Positions 7,829 to 16,904 of a DNA stretch of 64,000 nt are shown one piece after another. Both the position numbers and the translations under genes were made by a program. Location: contig JBCCGT010000012.1 of the NCBI GenBank assembly GCA_039029135.1, positions 62,001 through 126,000 of the forward strand, in the 5' to 3' direction. The stretch comes from JALZVT01 sp039029135. GTDB lineage: Bacteria; Pseudomonadota; Gammaproteobacteria; Pseudomonadales; Azotimanducaceae. How positions within the stretch are numbered: the stretch's first letter is position 1; each line of letters starts with the position of its first letter. The notes beneath the pieces are model-generated. The model worked only from the letters and a program-made list of their open reading frames with translations. It made no database searches and was not told the origin of the DNA.

Positions 7829-8980
7829 ATGAACGGTGAAGAAACTGAGCCCACGTTCGACGTGGTCGTCGTCGGCGCCGGTGCCGCCGGGGTCGGCGTC
7901 GCTGTGGCGCTGAACGATGCGGGAGTCGCCAACTACATCGTTCTGGAACGGGATCGTGTCGGTGCGTCCTTTGCCGCCTGGCCAGCCGAAACGCGCTTTA
8001 TCACCCCGTCTTTCGCGACAAACTCAGTCGGCATGCTTGATCTCAATTCGGTCGCGATCGGCGTGTCGCCGGCCTACAGCCTCGAGGTGGAACACCCGAG
8101 TGGGCCGGAATACGCCGCCCATCTCCAGGCGATCGTCAACCACTTCGGCGTGCCGGTCAGAGAGAACACGGACGTCACTGAGGTCGTCGCCGAGGGCGCC
8201 AGATATCGGATCATGACCTCAGACGGTCCGGTCATGGCATGGCACGTGGTCTGGGCAGCCGGCGAGTTTCAGTACCCTCGCCGGGGCGGCTTTGCGGGCA
8301 GTGAACTGTGCCGACATACCGCCACGGTTGATAGTTATGGGGAGCTTCAGGGCGATGACTTCATCGTTATCGGCGGCTTCGAGAGCGGTTTTGATGCGGC
8401 TTTCCACCTGGCCTATCAAGACAAACGCGTACGCCTGTTCGACGGTGGTTGCCCCTGGGAGAAGACCAGTTCGGATCCAAGCGTGTCGCTTTCGCCCTAC
8501 ACCCTGGAGCGCATCCGTGAAGATTGGTTCCTTGAACTGGTTGAGCTGTTTCCAAACACCCGCATCGAATCGGTGAAGCGTCTGGGTGAAGCAGGCGATG
8601 ACGAAGAAGACGCAGGCTACGAAGTGGTTGCCGCGGACGGTTCTCGGCATCAGGTGGCAACCGCACCCCTACTTGCCGGGGGATTCGATGGCAGTCACCG
8701 CTTGATTGCCGACTTGTTCGAGTTGCGCTCAGATGGCATGCCGCAGCTAACGACCTGGGATGAGTCGACGCTGAGCCCGGGGATTTTTCTGGTCGGTGCT
8801 TCAGTGCGCCATGACAATCACATCTTTTGTTTCATCTACAAGTACCGCCAGCGTTTCGCGGTTGTAGCCAAAGCTATCGCGGAGTCTCTTGGGCTGCCGG
8901 CAGAACGGCTTGAAAGCTATCGCACATGGGGAATGTACCTGGATGATCTCTCCGTTTGCGGTGAGGATTGTGCGTGTTGA
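7829..8980 (+). CDS. FAD/NAD(P)-dependent oxidoreductase with Cys-rich C-terminus
   Basis: 383 residues. An N-terminal FAD-binding Rossmann motif VVVVGAGAAGVGVA (about residue 12) and a second nucleotide-binding strand FIVIGGFESGFDAA (about residue 180) give the two-dinucleotide-fold layout of thioredoxin-reductase/YpdA-like flavoproteins. No CxxC redox motif is visible inside the core. Instead the protein ends CGEDCAC, three cysteines in seven residues, which could bind a metal or act as a redox tail. The ATG at 7829 is used; a GTG at 7814 is in frame. Its position beside a Zur-like box and upstream of an iron-type dehydrogenase suggests a zinc-limitation role, which is inference. Confidence 0.82.
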   Translation: MNGEETEPTFDVVVVGAGAAGVGVAVALNDAGVANYIVLERDRVGASFAAWPAETRFITPSFATNSVGMLDLNSVAIGVSPAYSLEVEHPSGPEYAAHLQAIVNHFGVPVRENTDVTEVVAEGARYRIMTSDGPVMAWHVVWAAGEFQYPRRGGFAGSELCRHTATVDSYGELQGDDFIVIGGFESGFDAAFHLAYQDKRVRLFDGGCPWEKTSSDPSVSLSPYTLERIREDWFLELVELFPNTRIESVKRLGEAGDDEEDAGYEVVAADGSRHQVATAPLLAGGFDGSHRLIADLFELRSDGMPQLTTWDESTLSPGIFLVGASVRHDNHIFCFIYKYRQRFAVVAKAIAESLGLPAERLESYRTWGMYLDDLSVCGEDCAC

Positions 8981-9115
8981 CGCTCAGTCGCGAGATTGGC
9001 GCCATCGCTGACCGGGGACGATCGGTCTGAGAGCGTAAGTGCCGCTAACGGCGCCACCTTGGCTGCGGTATGCTCCTGCAACAAGTGCTTGCCCCAGACC
9101 AGAGAGGACCCAATC

Positions 9116-10258
9116 GTGCTAGCAGACCAAAACTTTGTCGTTCGCCCCCTACCGACCATCGCGTTCAGCAGGGGCTCGAGCCAGCAGCTAAGCAACCACA
9201 TCCAATCGCTCGGGAAGACCGCGGCACTGATTGTCACCGACAAAAACCTGGCGGCCAGCGGTGTACTGGATCCGGTCCTGGATGCACTGCGCGCTGCCAA
9301 TCTGGCGGTGGAAGTGTTCGATGGCGTAGAGCCCAATCCAACCGACAAAAACGTCGAGGCTGGCGCGGAACGGCTTCGCGCGCTTGGCGATGCCTGCGTC
9401 ATTCCTATCGGCGGCGGCTCATCGATGGATTGCGGCAAATCTGTAGCCCTACTGGCCGCCAATGGCGGAACCGTGCAAGACCTGCAGACCGGAACACCGG
9501 TGAATGCCACTGCTCCCGTTATCGCTGTGCCGACAACTGCTGGCACAGGTTCGGAAACGAATAGCGCCTGCGTCATCACAAACACAGCGCTTGGCCGCAA
9601 GACCTATGTCATGCACCCGAGCATAACGCCGGCATTTGCCGTGCTTGACCCAGATCTCACCGTCGGCCTGCCGACCTATCCCACGGCGACCTGTGGATTC
9701 GACGTGCTGACGCATGCCGTGGAAGCGTTTGTGTCCGCCGGGCAGAGCGCGTACTCGGACACCATCGCGCTAGAGGCAATCACCAAGGTCGCGAACAATC
9801 TGCGCCGCGTTGTGACCGACGGCAGCGACATCGAGGCTCGTTCTGAGATGCTACTGGGTTCCGCAATGGCCGCCATCGCATTCAATGTGGCGGGGTTGGG
9901 TTCAGCGCACGGCACGGGCCATGCGGTTTCGGCACGACTCAACGCGGCGCACGGTCAGACGCTGGCCACGATGTTGCCGCATGTAATGGAGCACAACATG
10001 TCCGAGCGCGCCGACAAATACGCCGAGGTCGCGCGCATCCTTGCGCCTTCCGGTCCGGCGACCGGGGCGGGTGCGATAGATGCAGTAGTCAGACTGCGCA
10101 GCGACATCGGCATCGACAAATCGATACGAGACCTCGGCGGCGAGGACGGACTGTTGCCGGTGCTGGTCGAAGACGCCCTCGCCGACCCCGTGAACTTTTC
10201 GAATCCGGTGCCGGCCGATGCCGCAGCGTTCGAAACGATGTACCAAGCCGCCTGGTAA
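9116..10258 (+). CDS. Iron-containing (group III) alcohol dehydrogenase
   Basis: 380 residues from a GTG preceded by GAGAGGA. The nucleotide-binding stretch GGGSSMDCGKSVAL and the motif TTAGTGSE are intact. The four metal ligands of the FucO family are at Asp196 (GFDVLTH), His200, His265 (SAHGTGH) and His279 (NAAHGQT), almost the numbering of FucO, which supports the GTG start over longer in-frame starts. The enzyme would oxidise alcohols or reduce aldehydes/ketones with NAD(P), using Fe2+ (some members use zinc). It follows the flavoprotein gene by 135 bp; no second Zur-like box is seen, so it is either a distal part of the same transcript or separately controlled. Confidence 0.9.
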   Translation: MLADQNFVVRPLPTIAFSRGSSQQLSNHIQSLGKTAALIVTDKNLAASGVLDPVLDALRAANLAVEVFDGVEPNPTDKNVEAGAERLRALGDACVIPIGGGSSMDCGKSVALLAANGGTVQDLQTGTPVNATAPVIAVPTTAGTGSETNSACVITNTALGRKTYVMHPSITPAFAVLDPDLTVGLPTYPTATCGFDVLTHAVEAFVSAGQSAYSDTIALEAITKVANNLRRVVTDGSDIEARSEMLLGSAMAAIAFNVAGLGSAHGTGHAVSARLNAAHGQTLATMLPHVMEHNMSERADKYAEVARILAPSGPATGAGAIDAVVRLRSDIGIDKSIRDLGGEDGLLPVLVEDALADPVNFSNPVPADAAAFETMYQAAW

Positions 10259-10316
10259 CCGTGCCCGGCCGCGCAGACGAGCCAATCATTCCCAACCACC
10301 ACGAGTTCAGCGATCG

Positions 10317-10547
10317 ATGAAGTCTTCACCAATCCCGCAAACGTACGATGAGTGGCGGCATTGCATCACCGTCGAGTGTGCGATCCCGTTGACCCCTACG
10401 TTCGTCGCCGAGCGGCTGGCGGTCTGGCGCAACGAGACGAGTCAAGAGACGCAGCGATTTCGCAAACTCTATGGCGACGACTACTGGCGCGCGGTAATCG
10501 GCTGGTTTGAGCACGCTCAAACGGAGCTCAGCCAGCCCACCGGATAG
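10317..10547 (+). CDS. Small hypothetical protein downstream of iron alcohol dehydrogenase
   Basis: 76 residues, MKSSPIPQTYDEWRHCITVECAIPLTP..., acidic and aromatic-rich, without a signal peptide or membrane helix. It reads like a compact alpha-helical domain (FVAERLAVWRN, FRKLYGDDYWRAVIGWFEHAQ). Its codon pattern matches that of its neighbours, and it follows the dehydrogenase by 58 bp on the same strand, suggesting joint transcription. I do not recognise a functional family. The two cysteine/histidine positions (HC...C) could ligate metal, but that is speculation. Confidence 0.6.
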   Translation: MKSSPIPQTYDEWRHCITVECAIPLTPTFVAERLAVWRNETSQETQRFRKLYGDDYWRAVIGWFEHAQTELSQPTG

Positions 10548-10556
10548 CCCCCCGCA

Positions 10557-10676
10557 GATCGGGGTCAGAGTAACGGAACAGCGTCGGTCTGTTCCGCCTT
10601 TACCCCTGTTTGGATCCAACCATAGAAGACGCGCACGCGTTCTATGACTCCAACCGAAACACCAGCCTTCGGTTGG
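10557..10676 (+). repeat. RAYT-type motif followed by three hairpins (solo REP-like element)
   Basis: Directly after the small gene, GGGGTCAGAGTAA (10561-10573) is followed by three perfect inverted repeats: CGGAACAG-N7-CTGTTCCG (10574-10596), CATAGAA-N12-TTCTATG (10621-10646) and CCAACCGAA-N9-TTCGGTTGG (10650-10676). The first motif is the same as that flanking the transposase at 19.1-19.9 kb. No T-run follows any stem, so it does not look like a simple intrinsic terminator. It is best read as a non-autonomous REP-like unit or a transcript-stabilising 3' element. Confidence 0.65.
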
Positions 10677-10987
10677 TTGCATTAGCGAATGCGTGCGCTC
10701 CGCGCCTTCCAACGAGGTGAAGGCTCGTCGCAGCAACCCGCCTGATCCAGCGAATAACTCTGAACGCGCAGTTTTTCGCCGCACGTTGTCGGGATTGGCC
10801 CGGTCCCGCACGACCGCTCCGGTATCCTGCAGGCCGCCAAAGATGTAGGACAAACTACACAGCGATCACAATCCAACCTTCCGCTGAGTTGCAACGACTC
10901 AGGCGCCCCAGTTACTTTACATTCAGGAATGTAAAGCTCACGTGCAGCCGTCGATCCGGCGTGAGCAAGGAACAGGGGGAGTTCGCC
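10677..10987. other. Non-coding leader of the repeat-rich exported protein
   Basis: About 310 bp with no convincing gene. Open frames here are short and lack ribosome-binding sites. The only clear structure is the palindrome at 10915-10936, about 50 bp upstream of the start codon of the following gene. Confidence 0.5.
10915..10936. promoter_or_regulatory. Perfect 10-bp-arm palindrome, candidate operator
   Basis: CTTTACATTC and GAATGTAAAG are exact reverse complements separated by AG. The site is 51 bp upstream of the ATG of the 1093-residue exported protein, in an otherwise GC-rich stretch. It is too AT-rich and too compact for a typical terminator and lacks a T-run. A dimeric regulator binding site is the simplest reading; the regulator is unknown. 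Confidence 0.5.
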
Positions 10988-13900
10988 ATGGTTCAGTACG
11001 TCGCCCAACAGGGGATTTTGTCCGCCTTTCGCTCGAGCTTGATCCTGTGCTGCCTCGCGTACGCGCTCGCCGCGGGATCGGCGCAAGCGGACTACGTCAT
11101 CGTGGATTTCGAAGACGAATCTGCGGGGTCGCAGACCTTCAGTCAGATGATCGGGTTCGCGACCAGCGGTGCGCTCGTCATCGAGAACCTTCCCGGTCGT
11201 GGATCCACTGCGCCGGAGGGCGAGGAGCTATCCGCTCAATGGCTCGGCACCGGAATCATGGACGGCAACTCGACCACTGGGGACGTTGGTGCCATCGGTG
11301 TCACGACGCCGGGCTACGGGTTCGTTCTGAACTCGATGGACCTATGGATATCTGCCGACGACGGCAACGGTTACGCATTCGGCGAAGTCACGTTCATGGG
11401 TATGCCGGCCGATGGCGGCGAACCGGTGTCCTTCACCACAACCGTTTTTCCTACTGGCAATACAGGCGACGTTTACCAGACTTTGGGATTTGCTGGTTCT
11501 GATCTGGCGGGCGTGACGCTAACGAGCCTCTACTTCACACTCGGGGATGCGACGCATGTGATGCCTGGCGGGGACGCGATGGTCGGCGACCCGTTGAATT
11601 TCATAGCAGTCGACAACTTTGTGTTTGAAGCCGTGCCGCTGACACTGCCGAGCATCAAGATTTGCACGTTGTACGTCATTGAGCGCCCTGACGGCGAAGA
11701 CGGACGGGACACCGACGCAGACAACATCTCGGGAGATCTGTGCGACAGATTCGAGCAGCAAATCCCAACGTTTTCAGACCTTCTTGGAGTTGCGGAATTT
11801 GCGGTTTACATCAGCAACACCGGAAACGAACTCCTAGAAGATTTCAACCTAACACTAAACGGACAGGTCGATGTGGGCCTTGGGTTAGACCTCATTGCCG
11901 GCAATTCAGTAAGGCTGGATGGTTCAAACGCATCGGAGCTCAACATCGAGAATCCCTGCGATACTGCAGGGGAGTTTACTCTCAACATCTCAGTTCGCGC
12001 GCAGGGAGCGCTATCGGGTATGGCCGTTACGGACGCAGATCCAGCCTCGATCGTGTGCCCCACGCCGCTCCAGAGCATCCAGCTAACCAAACAGGTGAGC
12101 ATCAATGGCGGACGTTTCCGCGATGCCGGAAACGTCGACGTCGCATCGATAGCCAGCCTGGGTGCGGAAGTTTCGTATCGCTTTATCGTCGAGAACGTCA
12201 GCAGCGTTGAACACACAAACGTCAACATTACAGACATGACTCTGGGCATCGACGCTACGGCTATACCGGGAGGTCGACTAGCGGCAAACGAACAACGCAT
12301 CATCACCGCAAACGACCCGGGCTTTAGTGCCTTGCAGCCGGAAAACCGCTGCAACGCAAGCGGCATACTGCTCAACCAGGCCCGAGTAGACGCCTCGCGA
12401 GGTAACACCGAGGTCTCTGACATAAACGCGGCCTACGTCATCTGCGAAGACCCCCAGGTCGAGCTTCGCAAACAAGTCAGCCTCGACGGCGCAAATTACT
12501 TCGAAGCGAACACGCCAGAGGCCGCTGACGTACCCGCAGGGAGGGTCGGTTCCACGAACGCCATATATCGCCTGATCGTCACCAATTCCGGCAGCGAAGC
12601 CTTGGCAAACGTACTCGTCGAAGATCCGTCGCTAGGCATATCAGCGTCCATCGAGGGACTCGCAGTGGGAGAAACCAGAGTAATCACTGACACCGTCGCA
12701 GGCTTTGACAACCTCGCTCAGCCCCTCCGTTGCAACGGCACATCGGGCATCAAGGCGAACATCGCCACCGTCTCAGCGAGCGGCGAATCGACAGGCACTT
12801 CGGTGATGACCAGCGACGCAGCACACGTTCTCTGCATTGAGGGCGCCGCGATCGAATTGCTGAAACAGGTCTCTCTGGATGGCACGAACTTCGTCGACGC
12901 CGACACACCTTCCAGCGCACAAACCGGTAGTATTGGCGCAAACGCAACCTATCGCCTGATCTTGCGCAACGTCGGTGACGAAGACCTGTCCAACGTTACG
13001 GTTAACGACGCCGCACTCGACATCGTGGAAGAGTCCGTTCCCGACCTCGCCGTTGGCGAGGAAGTTGTAATTGATGCCGGTAGTTTCGGCAGGTTTAACC
13101 AGCTTCTCGCGATCAATCGCTGCGACTCAGCAGGCAGCAAGCTCAATGTCGCGAGCGTCGCCGCGCGCGGCGCCTCGACCAGCGAGATGGTCGAAGATGA
13201 CGACCCGGCGTACGTCAACTGCGTGACCGCCAGCGCCTGCTCGCTGTCCATCGACAAGACCTGCAGCGTGCCCGAAAGCGCGGCCTGTACGGATCGAATC
13301 GCCGCGGCCACCTTCCGCTATATCGGACCCAGCGTGATGGACGCGGACGTGAGCTTCAGAAGCGGTTCGAACGGCCGCGCAACGTACAGCAGCGTGGACC
13401 TAGTTTCTGGCGTGACCATTCTTACCGCCGCCGCAGAAAACAACTTCACGGTCGATGGCGGCGCCAGATTCGGCAGCCGCATGCGAATCTTTATCAACGG
13501 CGAGCGCGAGATCATCGACACCAACTGCACGGACGGTTCGTTCCGCGCAGGCGCGGCCGCGCCGCTCAGTGACAGCACCACCAATCCACCCTCTTCCGAA
13601 CCGGGCGCCCCATCCCCGACCTGGGCGGTCGTGAGCTTCCGACAGCGCAACGGCCTGTTTGTGGAACCGCCCGCACAACCACCGGGACAAGACAGCTGCA
13701 TACTGCCGGGCACGGGCGCCACAGTGAACTACAGCTTCCTGATCACTAATACGGGCGCGGGAAACATCACCGAGCTGACGGTGGTGGACGACAGGTTGGG
13801 TGAAATTCAAAACACCGTTCCACCCAATGCGCTGACACCGGGCAACTCGCTGACGCTGATGCAGTCCGTCATTGAGTCCGAAACCACGACCAACACCGTC

Positions 13901-14269
13901 GTAGCCACCGCCAACGACGGGGCCTGCCTCGCGAACGACAGCGTGACTGTCACCATCGCCGACGCTGACGGCGACGGAGTAGGCGACGACGACGACCTGT
14001 GTCCGCTGACGACCATTCCGGAGGGCGTGCCTACGGTGTCACTAGGCTCGAACCGCTGGACGCTCCAGAACCCAAGCGGCGCCTTTATGCAGGGCGCTCC
14101 GGGCACCGGCGAGGCGTTCAACATCCATGACACAAGAGGCTGTTCCTGCGAACAGATCATCGAAAATCTCGGTCTGGGGCGCGCCCATATGCGACGCGGC
14201 TGCAAAACCAGAACGCTGGACACCTGGATTGACGCTGCGGGCGGCCCCACAGATCCCGGGTCAGAGTAA
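10988..14269 (+). CDS. Large exported repeat protein with three DUF11-like modules
   Basis: 1093 residues with a Sec signal peptide (cleavage near GSAQA-DYV, about residue 33) and a strong GGGGGAG ribosome-binding site. A beta-sandwich-like N-terminal region (residues 34-230) is followed by three homologous modules of about 130 residues starting near residues 359, 489 and 620, each opening with LxKQVSxDG/NG and ending with a conserved Cys pair (RCN/RCD...VxC). These resemble DUF11/isopeptide-like surface repeats. Further on are a fourth divergent repeat (NYSFLITNTGAGNITEL), a short calcium-type run DADGDGVGDDDDLC and a Cys-rich end. A surface or secreted structural role is inferred. The last residues GSE and the stop codon are supplied by a RAYT-type repeat motif. 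Confidence 0.82.
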   Translation: MVQYVAQQGILSAFRSSLILCCLAYALAAGSAQADYVIVDFEDESAGSQTFSQMIGFATSGALVIENLPGRGSTAPEGEELSAQWLGTGIMDGNSTTGDVGAIGVTTPGYGFVLNSMDLWISADDGNGYAFGEVTFMGMPADGGEPVSFTTTVFPTGNTGDVYQTLGFAGSDLAGVTLTSLYFTLGDATHVMPGGDAMVGDPLNFIAVDNFVFEAVPLTLPSIKICTLYVIERPDGEDGRDTDADNISGDLCDRFEQQIPTFSDLLGVAEFAVYISNTGNELLEDFNLTLNGQVDVGLGLDLIAGNSVRLDGSNASELNIENPCDTAGEFTLNISVRAQGALSGMAVTDADPASIVCPTPLQSIQLTKQVSINGGRFRDAGNVDVASIASLGAEVSYRFIVENVSSVEHTNVNITDMTLGIDATAIPGGRLAANEQRIITANDPGFSALQPENRCNASGILLNQARVDASRGNTEVSDINAAYVICEDPQVELRKQVSLDGANYFEANTPEAADVPAGRVGSTNAIYRLIVTNSGSEALANVLVEDPSLGISASIEGLAVGETRVITDTVAGFDNLAQPLRCNGTSGIKANIATVSASGESTGTSVMTSDAAHVLCIEGAAIELLKQVSLDGTNFVDADTPSSAQTGSIGANATYRLILRNVGDEDLSNVTVNDAALDIVEESVPDLAVGEEVVIDAGSFGRFNQLLAINRCDSAGSKLNVASVAARGASTSEMVEDDDPAYVNCVTASACSLSIDKTCSVPESAACTDRIAAATFRYIGPSVMDADVSFRSGSNGRATYSSVDLVSGVTILTAAAENNFTVDGGARFGSRMRIFINGEREIIDTNCTDGSFRAGAAAPLSDSTTNPPSSEPGAPSPTWAVVSFRQRNGLFVEPPAQPPGQDSCILPGTGATVNYSFLITNTGAGNITELTVVDDRLGEIQNTVPPNALTPGNSLTLMQSVIESETTTNTVVATANDGACLANDSVTVTIADADGDGVGDDDDLCPLTTIPEGVPTVSLGSNRWTLQNPSGAFMQGAPGTGEAFNIHDTRGCSCEQIIENLGLGRAHMRRGCKTRTLDTWIDAAGGPTDPGSE

Positions 14270-14286
14270 AACCGGGGTCGGAGCAA
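14256..14286 (+). repeat. RAYT-type motif overlapping a stop codon, two copies
   Basis: CGGGTCAGAGTAA (ending 14269) supplies the final Gly-Ser-Glu codons and the TAA stop of the large exported protein. A degenerate second copy, GGGGTCGGAGCAA, follows at 14274-14286. The motif matches those at 10561, 19116 and 19975 (the last inverted). Confidence 0.7.
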
Positions 14287-14749
14287 CTCGATTACGCACT
14301 GAGCTGGGGATGGCTAGTCCGCCTATCCCCTTTGCCCCGCCGTGGGATCACGAAAGGCCGAACCCAGCCCCCAATAGCGGCCTCTTCACAGCGGTCGAGC
14401 GGCACCCCACGCCGCATTGTCGATGGCATGACTGGATGCGTTCGCGACCGAGCCCGAACAAGCGCCATTTTATTGCTTATCGTTCGGATGGCTGTGTTGG
14501 CGCTCGCCCCCTATCCAAAGACCCAAACGCAAGCGCGTTTTCTCATGCAAAGCAGGCTGCAGACGCAGAACCGGGGCCGACAGACGTGACTCAAGACGCG
14601 CTGCAAGGGTGATCAGCGACCCAATGCCGGGCAGAAGGCGCGTCAGCCACTGAATCGAACCCTTCATTCCAAGATTACGAATCCGTATGAGAGCTCCGCC
14701 CGACGGCGCTCTATGATGTCCGGATGCACCGCTGCCCATCGCCATCACC
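14287..14749. other. Intergenic region without a supported gene
   Basis: About 460 bp between the exported protein and the response regulator. Several short open frames exist on both strands but have no ribosome-binding site, no recognisable motif and compositional features like shadows. No strong palindrome was seen. It presumably holds the promoter of the two-component operon. Confidence 0.45.
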
Positions 14750-15418
14750 ATGCATGTACTAATCGTTGAAGACGACCAGGAGACGGGCGAATTCATCCTG
14801 CGCGGGCTGGAGGAGGCCGGGGATAGCGCGGAGCACGCCACGTCCGTCGAAGACGCCCTCGTACTCGCGCCCCAGCAGCGTTTCGATGCAATCGTCTTCG
14901 ATCGACTGCTGCCCAACATGGATGGGATCGATGCGGTGCGTTTACTGCGCCAGGCCAATGTGACAAAGCCCATCATCATGCTGACCGCTTTATCAGGAAT
15001 CGATGATCGGGTGGCAGGCCTAGACGCTGGCGCCGATGACTACATGGTCAAACCCTTTGCCTTTACCGAGCTCTACGCACGGCTACAGGCGCTGCTGCGC
15101 CGGCAACCGATGGCTGCCGAGATTACCCGCCTGCAGGTGGGCGATCTGACGCTGGATCGCGCCACCCAGCGCGTCCAGCGTTCCGGTCAAGACATCGAGC
15201 TCGCCCGGCGCGAATACAAAATCCTAGAGCTGCTCATGCAGAACGAGGGTCAAGTAGTGACCCGGACCATGCTGCTTGAGCGCGTCTGGGGCTACGGTTT
15301 TGATCCTCGCACCAGCATCGTGCAAACGCATGTGTCGCGGCTGCGCAGCAAGGTCGATAAACCATTCGATAGAGAGCTGATCAAAACCGTGCGCGGCTCG
15401 GGCTATGTCATCGGTTAG
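14750..15418 (+). CDS. OmpR/PhoB-family response regulator
   Basis: 222 residues. The receiver domain carries the acidic pair EDD (residues 7-9), the phosphoacceptor Asp51 (VFDRLLPNMDG), the conserved Thr in MLTALSG and the Lys in MVKPFAFTEL. The C-terminal winged helix (residues about 127-222) shows LARREYKILELLMQNEGQVVTRTMLLERVWGYGFDP and VRGSGYVIG, as in PhoB/QseB regulators. The stop lies 14 bp inside the kinase gene, so the two are coupled. Targets are unknown; the flanking exported proteins are candidates. Confidence 0.94.
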   Translation: MHVLIVEDDQETGEFILRGLEEAGDSAEHATSVEDALVLAPQQRFDAIVFDRLLPNMDGIDAVRLLRQANVTKPIIMLTALSGIDDRVAGLDAGADDYMVKPFAFTELYARLQALLRRQPMAAEITRLQVGDLTLDRATQRVQRSGQDIELARREYKILELLMQNEGQVVTRTMLLERVWGYGFDPRTSIVQTHVSRLRSKVDKPFDRELIKTVRGSGYVIG

Positions 15419-16802
15419 CGCAAGCTCTGTCTTTGCCAGTCGGACGTTCCGCGGCGCGCTGCGCTGGCTGGGCCTGGCCATGGTCGCAGCGGGGTTAGTG
15501 ATCGCTCTGCTTGCATTGCGCCACGCGCTGGACCTCTCCGAGGCACAGCGCGGGCAGATCAACGAACGGCTCGGCGAGCTGGTAGAGCAGCTTGAGGAAG
15601 ATGGCCTGCCCCAAGTCATTGACGACTACAGCGATGAGTACGGTCCGCTGTGGCCAACGAGTGAGGCGCACTACCTGCTGGAAGAAGGCGAGGTCTTACT
15701 GCTGGTCATGCAGGGCGATACGCCCGTACTGGGTTTCGCGGCACTTAGCGTACCCGTGGGCTGGAGCGAAGTGGACATGCGCGTCCCAGGAGAAGAGATA
15801 CCACTAGAAACTCAGGTGTTCGACGTCAATCGCGTCGAACTGAATCCAGACATCTCTGTGGTCGGGGCGTTGCCCCAGCTCGACATAGCAGACGAGCTAA
15901 GCGAGCGATTCGGCACCGTCCTGCTGCTCTATCTCTTGGTGTGCGCGGCCGCGGTCGTCGCCTGTTTCTATACCAGTCGCTATGTCCTTGTGCGCATGAG
16001 CGAGCTGTCGGCCGCAGTGGCGGATATCGCCGCAGGGGACCTAAACGCCCGCGCAGCGATGACACCAGCAAACGATGAGTTTGATCGGGTGGCCAGCGAC
16101 ATCAATCGCATGCTGGAGCAGATACGCGCGTTGATGCGAAACCTCGAAGAGATATCAGTCGGGGCCGCGCACGACCTAAAGACGCCTCTGACCCGTCTGG
16201 ACCAACGGCTGCAGCGGATACTGCATGACGCGGCGGACCCGACGGAGGTGCGCGTACACGCAACGGCAGCGCACGAACATGTACAGACCTTGCTTACTAC
16301 GTTCAACGCCCTGCTACGGCTGGGCGAGATCGAGTCAGGTCGACTCCGCACGAACTTCGAGCGCATCGATCTGAGCGCGCTTGTCAGCGATGTCGCGGAA
16401 GCTTTCGACGCGGTATTCATCGAACAGCAGCGCAGCCTGCAGGTATCCGTGATGCCCGGCATTGAGGTCTCAGGCGACCGCGATCTGATTGCGCAACAGA
16501 TATCGAACCTGTTCGAGAACATACTCGAACATACCGATCCGCCGTGCGGCGGTTGGGTACGATTGCAGTCACATACCGATGGCGCGCTGCTACAAATCGG
16601 CGACCACGGACCCGGTATTCCGGAAGGCGAGCAAGATCGGGTGTTCGAGCGTTTCTATCGGATAGATAAGAGCCGCTCGAAGCCGGGCAATGGACTGGGC
16701 CTGAGCCTCGTTGCCAGCATCGCGAATGTACATGGGGCCGCCGTCGCCCTTCACCCCCGGTCGCAGGGCACCGTGATCGACATCACGTTTCCTCAGACCT
16801 GA
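15405..16802 (+). CDS. Sensor histidine kinase
   Basis: 465 residues: TM1 at about 20-40, a periplasmic sensor loop of about 125 residues rich in acidic residues, TM2 at about 168-188, a HAMP domain, then the dimerisation helix with phosphorylated His256 in GAAHDLKTPLTRL. The ATPase has the N box in NLFENILEHTD, G1 DHGPGIP and G2 GNGLGLSL. The layout is that of QseC/CpxA-type kinases. The signal is unknown and the periplasmic loop shows no familiar sensor fold. It overlaps the response regulator gene by 14 bp. Confidence 0.92.
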   Translation: MSSVSASSVFASRTFRGALRWLGLAMVAAGLVIALLALRHALDLSEAQRGQINERLGELVEQLEEDGLPQVIDDYSDEYGPLWPTSEAHYLLEEGEVLLLVMQGDTPVLGFAALSVPVGWSEVDMRVPGEEIPLETQVFDVNRVELNPDISVVGALPQLDIADELSERFGTVLLLYLLVCAAAVVACFYTSRYVLVRMSELSAAVADIAAGDLNARAAMTPANDEFDRVASDINRMLEQIRALMRNLEEISVGAAHDLKTPLTRLDQRLQRILHDAADPTEVRVHATAAHEHVQTLLTTFNALLRLGEIESGRLRTNFERIDLSALVSDVAEAFDAVFIEQQRSLQVSVMPGIEVSGDRDLIAQQISNLFENILEHTDPPCGGWVRLQSHTDGALLQIGDHGPGIPEGEQDRVFERFYRIDKSRSKPGNGLGLSLVASIANVHGAAVALHPRSQGTVIDITFPQT

Positions 16803-16904
16803 TCTATACAGTTTCGTATGCTTCGCAGACACCAAACTTAAACCACACAAACCAACAAACGCGCTTGAATATCAGCCTCCAACTGACTCTTCAGAGGTGG
16901 CTAG

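Noticed and set aside
14470..14979. Minus-strand open frame MMMGFVTLAWRSKRT
   Set aside because: It starts inside the response regulator gene and runs antisense to it; no ribosome-binding site, no motif. Treated as a shadow.
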